NCBI GenBank assembly: GCA_964481425.1
Contig: CAYZTM010000014.1
Location: 35,495 to 99,494, forward strand
Reading direction: 5' to 3'
Origin: MKUN01 sp964481425
GTDB lineage: Bacteria > Bacteroidota > Bacteroidia > Chitinophagales > Chitinophagaceae
DNA: 64,000 nt
Shown here: positions 16,040-24,604 of the stretch, piece by piece
Position numbering within the stretch: position 1 is the first letter of the stretch
Layout: each line of letters begins with the position of its first letter
Notes under the pieces: generated by a model
Database searches by the model: none
The model's input: the letters and a program-made list of their open reading frames with translations, nothing else
What the model was told of the DNA's origin: nothing
Translations under genes and position numbers: made by a program

Positions 16040-18820
16040 CTACCTAAGCAGCGTTACATTACCCTGCTTGGTGAATCGCTGTCCTGTGTTGGTCACAGCT
16101 TCTATTTGGTACACATATACACCAAACGGTTGTGGCTTGCCTTTATATGTACCATCCCACCCGGCATCTATATCTTTGCTATCATATACCATTACGCCCC
16201 AGCGATCATATATGCGGAAGTAATTCAGGGAGGCCATACCACGTTTGATGATCTTAAATTCCCTGTTTTCCGGGTTCATGCTTCCCGGCGCAAAGGCATT
16301 AGGAAGGTACAATACAGATTCTGGGTCAACAAATACATTTATTGAGTCTGTTACCTTGCAGCCGTATTCAGTAGTGGCATGCACTATATATCTTGTACTC
16401 ACTTCCGGTCGGGCTACAGGGTTAGCTATACTGTCTGCACTCAAACCAGTAGCCGGGAACCAGGTAAAATACAGGCAATTACCCTCAGGGTTCATTTCGT
16501 ATGACTCTCCGGGATACAACCTTACACTATCAGGTAAAGAGACGACTGCATTCGACGCGATATCGACCCGCACAGATGCCGTATGCTTACAGCCGATAGT
16601 ATCCGTACCGGTAGCAGTATATACCATACCTACTTCCGGTTTCACAACCGGGTTAGCAGTTTGGTCGCCGCTTATCCACCATTGCGGGCTCCAGCTATAA
16701 GTGTACGACGAATCACCTATGGCATGCAATTGTGCTGTATCACCCTGGCATATTACTACATTCGATGGAGAAACGGTCAATGGCTCTACATTATATACCA
16801 CTGCATATACATCTTTTGTGAGTGTATCGTAGCAATAGCCATTGGTAAGGAACAGTGTAAGTGGATAAGTACCCGTTGTGTAATAAAGGTGTTCGGGGTT
16901 ATGATCATAATTCTCAAAAGGAGAACCATCGCCGAAATCCCATATCACACTCTCGATGCCGTTTACAACAGAGCTATCGGTCACTCTTAGGGTATCGCGG
17001 TTACAACCCAATATCACGTTAAAACCGAACTTAGCGATAACACCAGGTTTAACAGTAACAACCTGCGGTGTCCTGTCACTCTCGCAGCCATTCTGTGTTT
17101 GACTTACATACCATATAAAAGTACCCGGAGAATCAATAGCAGGTGTTGGCGGAACAAAGGTGCCAACGCCTCCAGTAGTCACATCGTACCATTGAACAGA
17201 ATCACCCACTACAGAAAGTTGCACGATGGTAGTGTCCGTGAACTGGCAATAGTTGTAGGTTGTCGGTATAGGATATGCAGGTTTGTCTTTTATCAATACA
17301 TTTATCGGTACCCTTACGCTTTCACAACCTATCGGTGTATAATCAGATACATACCAGGTATAAGTTCCTGGAACATCTGTATTAGGCGTCGGCGGAGTAA
17401 GCGTAAAGTTACCCCCTGTAGGCACATCCCACCATCTTACTTTGTCACCTTGGGTAGACGGATAAGCAACCAAAGGTACTGATGGGCCGAACTGGCAAAA
17501 TGCCGTATCATGCGGAATTGGTGGCGGCGTTGGCGCAGGCTCCGTAATAACGATCGTATCTTTATTGATACAGCCTATGGAATCTACAACTGTTGCTATA
17601 TAAGTGCCTGCACACAGGTTGGTTGCAGTAATGCCATTGCCTCCGGTAGGCGCCCATGAGTAGGTATATGGTGGCGTACCTCCATTGACGGTCAAAGTAG
17701 CTACACCATCACAGAATGCATTGCATTCCGGGTTGGTTTGTGTGTGGTCAACGGTAGCTGGTCCCGGGCCAATCGGCACAGTAACAACTGCAGAATCGAC
17801 GGCACATAGCGTTGTCACCTGCACTGTATATGTCCCGGCACACAAGCCTGTTGCAGTTGCACTGGTATCACCATTCGACCACAGGTAAGTATAACCATAT
17901 GGGCTTCCTGTGGCTGTTACTGTAGCTGTTCCGTTACATAGACCACAAATAGTAGGTGTACTGCTGGTACTAAGTGTTATAGATGGCGGTTGACATACTG
18001 TACAGGTAGTCGTTTGGTAATACAAACCTGCAAATGCAACATTGTAGCAATCCCCCGCAGCAGTTACTGTAAATGTAGCGCTTGTTTGGGCGACTGTCAT
18101 AGTCGTATTAACTTCAATGTAATTCCACCAATTATAGTTAAATGTCGCGGCAGTATTATTCATGGTAACATTAGTACCGCCCATCTGAAGATCACCTATA
18201 CCTATGAAGGCAACTGCATTGCTTGGATCTCCACACGGTGCTGCAAAGCTCATGTTATGAGTAGCCGTTCCGCCGCTTTTCTCTATTGCACCATCATCAA
18301 TTATAAGCGTACCCTGGTAAGTTTGCATAGGGTCACTATATATTACTATCAATGTAGCCCCATCCATATCATTAGGATTGCCGGTCAGGATACCACTGAT
18401 CATGTAAGTAAAATTACCTGTTACTACGCTGGTAACATCCGCACGGTAGGTAGTGCTGCCTGCATATCCCCAGCATTTGTCACCTGCACTCCCAATTAAG
18501 GTCATAGGGAAATTCTGTGTACCGGTTGGCCCAACGATAGTAGCTGTTTGAGCGGCTCCGTTCCCTGACCCTTCTACATACAAAAAAGCCGCTTCAATCG
18601 TTGCGCATGCGGGTATTCCGGTAATATCAAATGGGGCCGGTTGAGGTACGCCGGGCCCCAAATTATTAGCCGGGAATCGCTGTCCAAGGCGTTGAGAAGC
18701 CGTGGTAAAATTCAAACCACATTTCGAAAAATTGTAGTTATTGCCAAGAGTACCATTACCATCGGCAAATGAACTAAAAGGGAGCAGAAGCAATAAAAAA
18801 GGTACAAGTAGTTTTCTCAT
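16040..18820 (-). CDS. T9SS type B surface protein with SprB, Ig-like and PKD modules (tandem paralogue 2)
   Basis: 926 residues with signal peptide MRKLLVPFLLLLLPFSSFADG. Domain order is identical to the gene at 13109-15901: N-terminal domain (ACATIEAAFLYVEGSGNGAAQ), two SprB-like repeats, two Ig-like modules, a PKD domain (IWDFGDGSPFENYDH), an Ig/SprB-like part and CHU_C. The last 90 residues are nearly identical between the two, while the N-terminal regions differ more, suggesting tandem duplication with divergence or recent homogenisation of the sorting domain. Each copy has its own terminator, so the two can be expressed separately. Probable adhesin; ligand unknown. Confidence 0.9.
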   Translation of the reverse strand: MRKLLVPFLLLLLPFSSFADGNGTLGNNYNFSKCGLNFTTASQRLGQRFPANNLGPGVPQPAPFDITGIPACATIEAAFLYVEGSGNGAAQTATIVGPTGTQNFPMTLIGSAGDKCWGYAGSTTYRADVTSVVTGNFTYMISGILTGNPNDMDGATLIVIYSDPMQTYQGTLIIDDGAIEKSGGTATHNMSFAAPCGDPSNAVAFIGIGDLQMGGTNVTMNNTAATFNYNWWNYIEVNTTMTVAQTSATFTVTAAGDCYNVAFAGLYYQTTTCTVCQPPSITLSTSSTPTICGLCNGTATVTATGSPYGYTYLWSNGDTSATATGLCAGTYTVQVTTLCAVDSAVVTVPIGPGPATVDHTQTNPECNAFCDGVATLTVNGGTPPYTYSWAPTGGNGITATNLCAGTYIATVVDSIGCINKDTIVITEPAPTPPPIPHDTAFCQFGPSVPLVAYPSTQGDKVRWWDVPTGGNFTLTPPTPNTDVPGTYTWYVSDYTPIGCESVRVPINVLIKDKPAYPIPTTYNYCQFTDTTIVQLSVVGDSVQWYDVTTGGVGTFVPPTPAIDSPGTFIWYVSQTQNGCESDRTPQVVTVKPGVIAKFGFNVILGCNRDTLRVTDSSVVNGIESVIWDFGDGSPFENYDHNPEHLYYTTGTYPLTLFLTNGYCYDTLTKDVYAVVYNVEPLTVSPSNVVICQGDTAQLHAIGDSSYTYSWSPQWWISGDQTANPVVKPEVGMVYTATGTDTIGCKHTASVRVDIASNAVVSLPDSVRLYPGESYEMNPEGNCLYFTWFPATGLSADSIANPVARPEVSTRYIVHATTEYGCKVTDSINVFVDPESVLYLPNAFAPGSMNPENREFKIIKRGMASLNYFRIYDRWGVMVYDSKDIDAGWDGTYKGKPQPFGVYVYQIEAVTNTGQRFTKQGNVTLLR

Positions 18821-19042
18821 GTTGACTTATATGACCTATCATTTAATTATCGATGGGTTTATCTATGACGTGAGTATAAGAACTCAGATTTACATATTAG
18901 ACTACCTTTTCAGGCTATAGGGTTGGCTATTATGCATTATTAATGTGCCAATGATGCCCTTCTAGCCTGCAATTATATACTTCCGTAATTTATGCATTTT
19001 TTATTACAAATAAAACTTTATGCGCAATATTTGAAGAAAAAT

Positions 19043-19070
19043 AAAAAACCCGGGCATACCCGGGTTTTTT
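19043..19070 (-). terminator. Terminator of the 177-residue secreted protein gene
   Basis: Arms AAAAACCCGGG and CCCGGGTTTTTT with a 4-base loop, 24 bases after the stop at 19094. Confidence 0.9.
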
Positions 19071-19093
19071 ATACTCTGTAAATATAGAAATTA

Positions 19094-19627
19094 TTAATAA
19101 TCGTAATTATATCCCTTATCGGTAAGGTACTCTTTCTGCACCTCTTGCACCTCATCTTTTATCTCGTAGGCATCCCATTTCCTTAGTGGCCCGAACATTA
19201 AGGGCGCATCACCGTCAAGCTGCAATTTTATAGACTTAACTTTGTGGAACGAAAGCATCTGGATAGCTTCATACGAAAGAGGGAAATAAGCATAGTTGTA
19301 ATAGTAGAAATCGCCCCTTTTCTGATGCATCGGCTCCGGCGAAGCAGTTTCTTTACATTTCAACACCAACTCATTATCGCCAGATAGTTTAAGGATCACC
19401 TTCTGCTTGGAGGTAATGTAAAAAGGGTCAGAATAGTATATCTTCAACACCATACCTGCATGGTTTTGGTGTGCAGCTATACCTACCTTCAAAGCACGAT
19501 CCTGGCTGCTGTATATCTTTGTTTTAGCAGTTTCGAAGTACGTGGCAGGCCAGCATTTATCACCATCGCGCTTTTGCGCAAACGAGATCATCGGCAACAA
19601 AACGAACAATAGAATTAATCTCCTCAT
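19094..19627 (-). CDS. Secreted hypothetical protein, 177 residues
   Basis: The ATG at 19627 gives a clear signal peptide MRRLILLFVLLPMISFAQ. A longer frame reaching back to 19762 runs into an assembly gap and should not be used. The mature part (KRDGDKCWPATYFETAKTK, ... VILKLSGDNELVLKC, ... FPLSYEAIQMLSFHKVKSI) looks all-beta, with one charged C-terminal tail rich in Glu, Lys and Tyr (EVQKEYLTDKGYNYDY). I recognise no family. No sorting domain. Monocistronic, with its own terminator. Confidence 0.75.
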   Translation of the reverse strand: MRRLILLFVLLPMISFAQKRDGDKCWPATYFETAKTKIYSSQDRALKVGIAAHQNHAGMVLKIYYSDPFYITSKQKVILKLSGDNELVLKCKETASPEPMHQKRGDFYYYNYAYFPLSYEAIQMLSFHKVKSIKLQLDGDAPLMFGPLRKWDAYEIKDEVQEVQKEYLTDKGYNYDY

Positions 19628-19749
19628 GATTTTTGTGTGTACGTTTTTAATATTGGCTTGTAAGTTTACAACAAATATTGGGATTTTTAAGTAAAATCCA
19701 TAATCAGCTAAAAGAATTTTTACCCTTACCTTATCCTTACGCAATTCTT

Positions 19750-19759
19750 NNNNNNNNNN
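19750..19759. other. Assembly gap (10 N)
   Basis: Ten ambiguous bases between the secreted 177-residue gene and the KUP gene. No coding region is interrupted if the ATG at 19627 is used. Confidence 0.98.
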
Positions 19760-19871
19760 CATATTTGCAATATAAGTAGAATGGTACTCCTACGAATTTA
19801 CAGTTTTTACCTGCTGGTTTCTTTTATCCGTCAATAATGCGCTAAATTGCGGCGATATTTATAGACCGTCA

Positions 19872-21830
19872 GTGGGCAAAAATCTTAACAGAGTATCCCT
19901 AGCAGGGCTGCTCGTAGCTTTAGGTATCATTTACGGGGACATTGGTACTTCTCCCCTCTACGTTTTCAATGAAATTTGTAACGGTAAGGTCATAAGTGAC
20001 CTGCTGATAACGGGCGGTCTGTCCTGTATCATCTGGACCCTTACACTACAGACCACCGTAAAATATGTTATCCTGACGCTGAAAGCCGATAATAAGGGCG
20101 AAGGTGGCATTTTCTCTCTTTTTGCCCTCGTAAGGCGACACGGTAAGTGGACCGTATTCCCGGCTATGATTGGCGGAGCAGCCTTGTTGGCCGATGGTAT
20201 GATCACTCCACCTATCTCTGTAGCATCTGCAATAGAAGGGCTTCGCAACATCCCTGCATTCAGCAATGCCCCCGACTGGACCATAATCAATATCGTGCTG
20301 GCCATCCTCACTGGGCTGTTCTTTTTCCAGCAGTTCGGCACCATGTCTATTGGTAAGCTGTTTGGGCCTATAATGTTAATATGGTTCATGATGCTGGCCA
20401 CCTTGGGTCTGCTGCATATCAGCGACGATTGGAGCATATTCAAAGCCCTGAATCCCTACTATGCCATCAAGCTGCTCACCATTTACCCAAAAGGATTTTG
20501 GCTGTTAGGAGCGGTATTCTTGTGTACTACGGGTGCGGAGGCCTTATACTCCGACCTCGGTCACTGCGGCCGGGGCAATATCCGCATATCCTGGATATAT
20601 GTTAAAAGCTGCCTGCTACTCAACTACCTGGGTCAGGGGGCGTTCCTCCTTAGCCATAAGGGTGAGTTGTGGGATTCTTCAGTACGCAATCCCTTCTACC
20701 TCCTCATGCCCCAGTGGTTTGTTTTGATAGGCATCATTATAGCTACAATGGCAGCTATCATTGCCAGCCAGGCATTGATATCCGGCTCTTTCACGCTTAT
20801 TAGCGAGGCCATAAAGCTGAACTTATGGCCCAAAATGAAGATACAATACCCTACCCTCGAGCGGGGCCAGTTGTTCATACCCGGCATCAACTTCCTGCTT
20901 TTCGCAGGCTGTGTTGCCATCGTGCTCATCTTCGGTCAGTCATCAAAAATGGGTGCTGCTTACGGTCTGGCCATTACCATTTGCATGATCATGACCTCTT
21001 GCCTGTTCTCCTATTTCATGTTCATAAAGCGGGTACCGCTCATCGGCATTGTCACATACCTTGCTGTATTTCTTACTATTGAGTTCTCGTTCCTTTTTGC
21101 TAATCTGGAAAAATTCAGGCATGGTGGCTATGTTACTCTTATAATGGGCGGCGTGCTGTTTCTTGTTATGCTCACCTGGTTCAAAGCCCGGAAGATCAAG
21201 AATAGATACGTGGAATTCGTACGCCTTGAAGATTACGTGCCCATCATACAAGAGTTAAGTAACGACCGTACCATACCCAAGTATGCTACCCACCTGGTGT
21301 ACCTTACCAGTGCCAATAACCCTAAAGAGATAGAACATAAGATCATCTATTCAATATTATACCGCAAGCCAAAGCGGGCTGATATATACTGGTTCGTTCA
21401 TGTTGATGTACTTGACGACCCCTATACCATGGAATATTCCGTGCAGACCATTGTCCCCAATGAGATCATACGTATCGAGTTCCGGCTCGGGTTCCGTATA
21501 GAGCATAAAATACAGTTAATGTTCCGTAAAGTGGTGGAAGAAATGGTGGACAACAAGGAGGTGAATGTGGTTAGTCGCTACGAATCACTCAGTAAGAACA
21601 ATGTGATGGGCGATTTCAGGTTCATTATCATGGAGAAATTCCTCTCACGCGATAATGCGTTGCCTCTTTGGGAGCGCCTGATGATGAGGGGCTACTTCAT
21701 ACTTAAGCGCTTTAGTTTGTCCGAAGAAAGAGGTTTTGGCCTCGATCCTTCGGATGTAACACTTGAAAAGTATCCCATCATTGTATCCGCTATCCCTGAT
21801 GTACATCTGAAACGTATCGACGAAGACTGA
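19872..21830 (+). CDS. kup: KUP-family low-affinity potassium uptake protein
   Basis: 652 residues with a GTG start at 19872; no in-frame ATG lies close upstream. The KUP signature IIYGDIGTSPLYVFNEI is at about residues 18-34, followed by NKGEGGIFSLFALVRR, GAEALYSDLGHCG and about twelve membrane helices to residue ~450, then a roughly 200-residue cytoplasmic domain, as in E. coli Kup. It is a secondary H+/K+ symporter in the inner membrane. Divergent from the 177-residue secreted gene across the small assembly gap, and followed 67 bases later by a small membrane protein gene that has its own promoter element. Confidence 0.95.
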   Translation: MGKNLNRVSLAGLLVALGIIYGDIGTSPLYVFNEICNGKVISDLLITGGLSCIIWTLTLQTTVKYVILTLKADNKGEGGIFSLFALVRRHGKWTVFPAMIGGAALLADGMITPPISVASAIEGLRNIPAFSNAPDWTIINIVLAILTGLFFFQQFGTMSIGKLFGPIMLIWFMMLATLGLLHISDDWSIFKALNPYYAIKLLTIYPKGFWLLGAVFLCTTGAEALYSDLGHCGRGNIRISWIYVKSCLLLNYLGQGAFLLSHKGELWDSSVRNPFYLLMPQWFVLIGIIIATMAAIIASQALISGSFTLISEAIKLNLWPKMKIQYPTLERGQLFIPGINFLLFAGCVAIVLIFGQSSKMGAAYGLAITICMIMTSCLFSYFMFIKRVPLIGIVTYLAVFLTIEFSFLFANLEKFRHGGYVTLIMGGVLFLVMLTWFKARKIKNRYVEFVRLEDYVPIIQELSNDRTIPKYATHLVYLTSANNPKEIEHKIIYSILYRKPKRADIYWFVHVDVLDDPYTMEYSVQTIVPNEIIRIEFRLGFRIEHKIQLMFRKVVEEMVDNKEVNVVSRYESLSKNNVMGDFRFIIMEKFLSRDNALPLWERLMMRGYFILKRFSLSEERGFGLDPSDVTLEKYPIIVSAIPDVHLKRIDED

Positions 21831-21873
21831 TACCAGGTACACTGACATACTTAGCCAAGTTAAAATGTTTCTA

Positions 21874-21881
21874 TAGTTTTG
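21874..21881 (+). promoter_or_regulatory. -7 element before the 137-residue membrane protein
   Basis: TAGTTTTG fits TAnnTTTG and lies 16 bases before the ATG at 21898. Confidence 0.55.
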
Positions 21882-21897
21882 CTACAAACGCCTTGCA

Positions 21898-22311
21898 ATG
21901 TTTGACAATGTTATGGCGGTAGTTGTTGGTACAGCCGTGGGCATGTTGTGCATTGTTTTCATGCAGATGGGCATATATCACTTTTACCCCTTACCACCCG
22001 GCACTGATCTTTACGATGCTGCATCGGCTCAGGTAGCCCTGTCAGCCATGCCAGCAATAGTATTGTGGTTGTTGACGGCCAGTTACGTAATAGGGTCCTT
22101 AATTGCAGGAATTGTTGCCTCGCTCATTTCTAAGCGAAATACAAAAAATCCTGCCTTAATATGTGGCGTGCTTATGGCCATATCGGGTATAATAAATGTC
22201 ACCACTATACACTACCCCCTTTGGTTCACTGTCGCCACGTTCTTTGCATATTTACCCTTCGCCTATGTGGGGTATATTATTGTCCGTAAGAAACAGGCAA
22301 AGACTATTTGA
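21898..22311 (+). CDS. Four-helix hypothetical membrane protein
   Basis: 137 residues with four hydrophobic segments: about 5-27 (AVVVGTAVGMLCIVFMQMGIY in part), 48-75 (MPAIVLWLLTASYVIGSLIAG), 86-103 and 110-130. A short basic tail follows (RKKQAKTI). No motif I recognise. It has its own promoter element and lies between kup and an OmpA-like gene, with no sign that it belongs functionally to either. Confidence 0.65.
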   Translation: MFDNVMAVVVGTAVGMLCIVFMQMGIYHFYPLPPGTDLYDAASAQVALSAMPAIVLWLLTASYVIGSLIAGIVASLISKRNTKNPALICGVLMAISGIINVTTIHYPLWFTVATFFAYLPFAYVGYIIVRKKQAKTI

Positions 22312-22397
22312 AATATGGGTTTTACACCTTGTAAACGCATATTAAGCGAAATTGAGTAATTTGAGTGTCCAAAACGAATGCAAACACTTTAAACATC

Positions 22398-23453
22398 ATG
22401 TTTAAACGTCTCATTTTAATGCTGTGTACAATTGCTACCGTGCATGCCTTTGCGCAGTCAGGGGGCGATACCATACACATATATTTTGAGCGTAATATTG
22501 ATGTTTTGAATGCAGACGGAAAGGCTATAATTGACTCCCTCATAGGTAAAGCGATCGTTACGGAAAAAGATAACCTTTCTGTTGTGGGCTATGCCGATTA
22601 CCTCGGTAACGAGCAGCATAACCAGGAATTATCAGAAGCCCGGGCTAAAAGTGTAGCTGGCTATTTGATTTCTGGTGGGCTGCCTGCTGATAATATAAAG
22701 ATATGCTTAGGCCGGGGGCAGGTCGAGCGCTTTGTCCAGAAAAATCCGGATGGCTTTCCTCAGGACCGTAGAGTAGATATTGTGATAGACAATTTACCTC
22801 TTAGTCCGCCCGACTCTGGTACTATTCCACGGAAACAACGCCTGATACCGGGCAAGACTGCAAAAAATACAGGACGGATATTGGTAAATGCTGAAAACGG
22901 CCTCAAAAAGCGCTCTTCAAAAGGCGACAAAGCCGAACCAAGTAAAATATTGAGAAATGACCCGGACAACGTGACCATCGTCGTAAAACCTGGCACTCAT
23001 ACCGGTGTTCCTGAAGACTTTAAAAACATTGGTAAACCCTCAAAAGACAAGAAACCTTCAATAGACCTCAGCAAATATAAAAAAGGAGAAACAATAGTTC
23101 TGGAGAACATTTATTTCTATCCCGAATCTCACCTTGTCAGGGAGAAATCGGTGGACGAACTGCAAAAACTCTTCAATGTGCTGGACGCAAATCCCAAATT
23201 GAGGATACGGATAGAAGGCCACGTCTGCTGTGTTACAGATGTAGATGATGCCTACGATATTGACTCACAGGACAACCATTTGTCGTTAAACAGGGCTAAA
23301 TATATATATGATTACCTGGTGGCAAATGGTATTGATGCCGACCGCCTCACCTATATAGGCTTTGGTCGTTCGCGACCTGTTGTCCCCGTTGAATTGAACG
23401 AGGCCGATGCCAATAAGAATCGCCGTGTGGAAATAAGGATACTGGATAAATGA
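22398..23453 (+). CDS. OmpA-family protein with two OmpA domains
   Basis: 351 residues from the ATG at 22398, with signal peptide MFKRLILMLCTIATVHAFAQ. A first OmpA-like peptidoglycan-binding domain spans about 25-135 (IYFERNIDVLNADGKAII, VVGYADYLGNEQHNQELSEARAKSV). A basic linker of roughly 90 residues follows (KQRLIPGKTAKNTG, SSKGDKAEPSKIL). A second OmpA domain spans about 230-351 (IYFYPESHLVREKSVDEL, IRIEGHVCC, LSLNRAKYIYDYLV, ANKNRRVEIRIL). There is no beta-barrel, so it is a periplasmic or lipid-independent peptidoglycan linker rather than a porin. The pair of domains could bridge two glycan strands. Confidence 0.88.
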   Translation: MFKRLILMLCTIATVHAFAQSGGDTIHIYFERNIDVLNADGKAIIDSLIGKAIVTEKDNLSVVGYADYLGNEQHNQELSEARAKSVAGYLISGGLPADNIKICLGRGQVERFVQKNPDGFPQDRRVDIVIDNLPLSPPDSGTIPRKQRLIPGKTAKNTGRILVNAENGLKKRSSKGDKAEPSKILRNDPDNVTIVVKPGTHTGVPEDFKNIGKPSKDKKPSIDLSKYKKGETIVLENIYFYPESHLVREKSVDELQKLFNVLDANPKLRIRIEGHVCCVTDVDDAYDIDSQDNHLSLNRAKYIYDYLVANGIDADRLTYIGFGRSRPVVPVELNEADANKNRRVEIRILDK

Positions 23454-23602
23454 CAGTATTTGAATGCATAAGGAGATGGCTCTTCATTTTATTATTGTCT
23501 TAATTAAATAATAAAGTCCCATGCCAATTACTTTTTTTTGGGGCATTCGACGTATATTAGTCCTGCGAAATCTTTATAAATCATAAAACCGCAAATAATA
23601 TT

Positions 23603-24097
23603 ATGAAATCAACAATTGGCGTTTACGAAAACCACGACAAAGCCGTACAAGCGGTAGTAGAACTCAAGGACGCAGGCTTCCCGGTTAAACAACTATCTAT
23701 CATCGGTAAGGCCGAAACGGAAGTGGTAGACGAAAAGATGCACATCATGCCCAAAGACCCAATCAAAGTGGGTGGCTTAGGTACCGGTACTGCAGTAGGG
23801 GCTACTTTAGGTATCCTCACGGGGGTAGGCTTATTTGCCATTCCCGGTCTTGGCTTCTTGTATGGTGCCGGTGCTTTGGTTGGTGCCATTGCCGGTTTCG
23901 ATTTCGGTCTTATTGGCGGTGGTATAGCCTCCGTGCTAACTACAGTTGGCGTAAAGGACGAAAACGTTAAGAAATACCACGAAGACCTGGAAGCAGGAAA
24001 ATACATAGTAGTTGCCCATGGCAATGAGGCTGAGGTCAATAAAGCGAAAGAAGTACTGCATGCACATGATACGCATGACGACCTTCATACACACTAA
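23603..24097 (+). CDS. General stress protein (YflT/DUF1269-type alpha-beta domain plus glycine-rich membrane hairpin)
   Basis: 164 residues. The start MKSTIGVYENHDKAVQAVVEL and VKQLSIIGKAETEV match the flavodoxin-like N-terminus of heat-induced stress proteins. The centre (residues 55-110) consists of two glycine-rich hydrophobic stretches (GGLGTGTAVGATLGILTGVG and GAGALVGAIAGFDFG), typical of this family. The C-terminal part repeats the alpha-beta unit (YIVVAHGNEAEVNKAKEVL) and ends in a His/Asp-rich tail (HAHDTHDDLHTH). The precise role of the family is unknown. A strong bidirectional terminator follows. Confidence 0.78.
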   Translation: MKSTIGVYENHDKAVQAVVELKDAGFPVKQLSIIGKAETEVVDEKMHIMPKDPIKVGGLGTGTAVGATLGILTGVGLFAIPGLGFLYGAGALVGAIAGFDFGLIGGGIASVLTTVGVKDENVKKYHEDLEAGKYIVVAHGNEAEVNKAKEVLHAHDTHDDLHTH

Positions 24098-24116
24098 AGA
24101 GTAATACTCAATATAC

Positions 24117-24162
24117 AAAAGCAAAGGGCTGGGCTGCATAATGCAGCCCAGCCCTTTGCTTT
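24117..24162. terminator. Bidirectional terminator between stress gene and ferredoxin gene
   Basis: Perfect 19-base arms (GCAAAGGGCTGGGCTGCAT and its complement) with A-rich and T-rich flanks on either side, between convergent genes. Confidence 0.92.
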
Positions 24163-24181
24163 CACAGTACTAAGACAGCTA

Positions 24182-24529
24182 TTACAAGTGTAATTTTTCT
24201 TTTTTAGCCAACAGTTCTTCAACGGTTTCGCGGTACATTTCATCTGGTACGCAGCAATCTACCGGGCATACTGCAGCACACTGAGGCTCCTCATGAAAAC
24301 CCTGGCATTCCGTGCATTTGTTAGGAGTTATGTAATAAGTGTCCACAGCTACAGGAGCCTGGCGGGCAGCTGCATCTACATGAGTACCGTCCATTAGTTC
24401 AAAATCTCCCTTTACAGAAGTACCGTCAGTTATAGCCCACTCTACTCCACCCTCATATATCGCGTTGTTAGGACATTCCGGTTCGCAAGCCCCGCAATTG
24501 ATGCATTCATCTGTTATTTTTATCGCCAT
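24182..24529 (-). CDS. Ferredoxin with two [4Fe-4S] clusters
   Basis: 115 residues. The first cluster motif is Cys9, Cys12, Cys15, Cys19-Pro (CINCGACEPECP). The second is CTECQGFHEEPQCAAVCP, with a longer spacing between the second and third cysteines, as in the Alvin-type/bacterial 2[4Fe-4S] branch. An insert of about 45 residues lies between the two motifs, and the C-terminus is charged (ETVEELLAKKEKLHL). It is a low-potential electron carrier in the cytoplasm. It is divergent from a LuxC-like acyl-CoA reductase with 75 bases between start codons, an arrangement suggesting shared regulation. Confidence 0.93.
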   Translation of the reverse strand: MAIKITDECINCGACEPECPNNAIYEGGVEWAITDGTSVKGDFELMDGTHVDAAARQAPVAVDTYYITPNKCTECQGFHEEPQCAAVCPVDCCVPDEMYRETVEELLAKKEKLHL

Positions 24530-24565
24530 ATATAATTATCTTTTTTCTGTTTTTTTATATCCCCG

Positions 24566-24573
24566 CAAAGTTA
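24566..24573 (-). promoter_or_regulatory. -7 element of the ferredoxin gene
   Basis: Minus-strand TAACTTTG fits TAnnTTTG and lies 36 bases before the ferredoxin ATG. Confidence 0.55.
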
Positions 24574-24604
24574 CAATTTCGCAAACAGAAATTGTACAAA
24601 ATAG

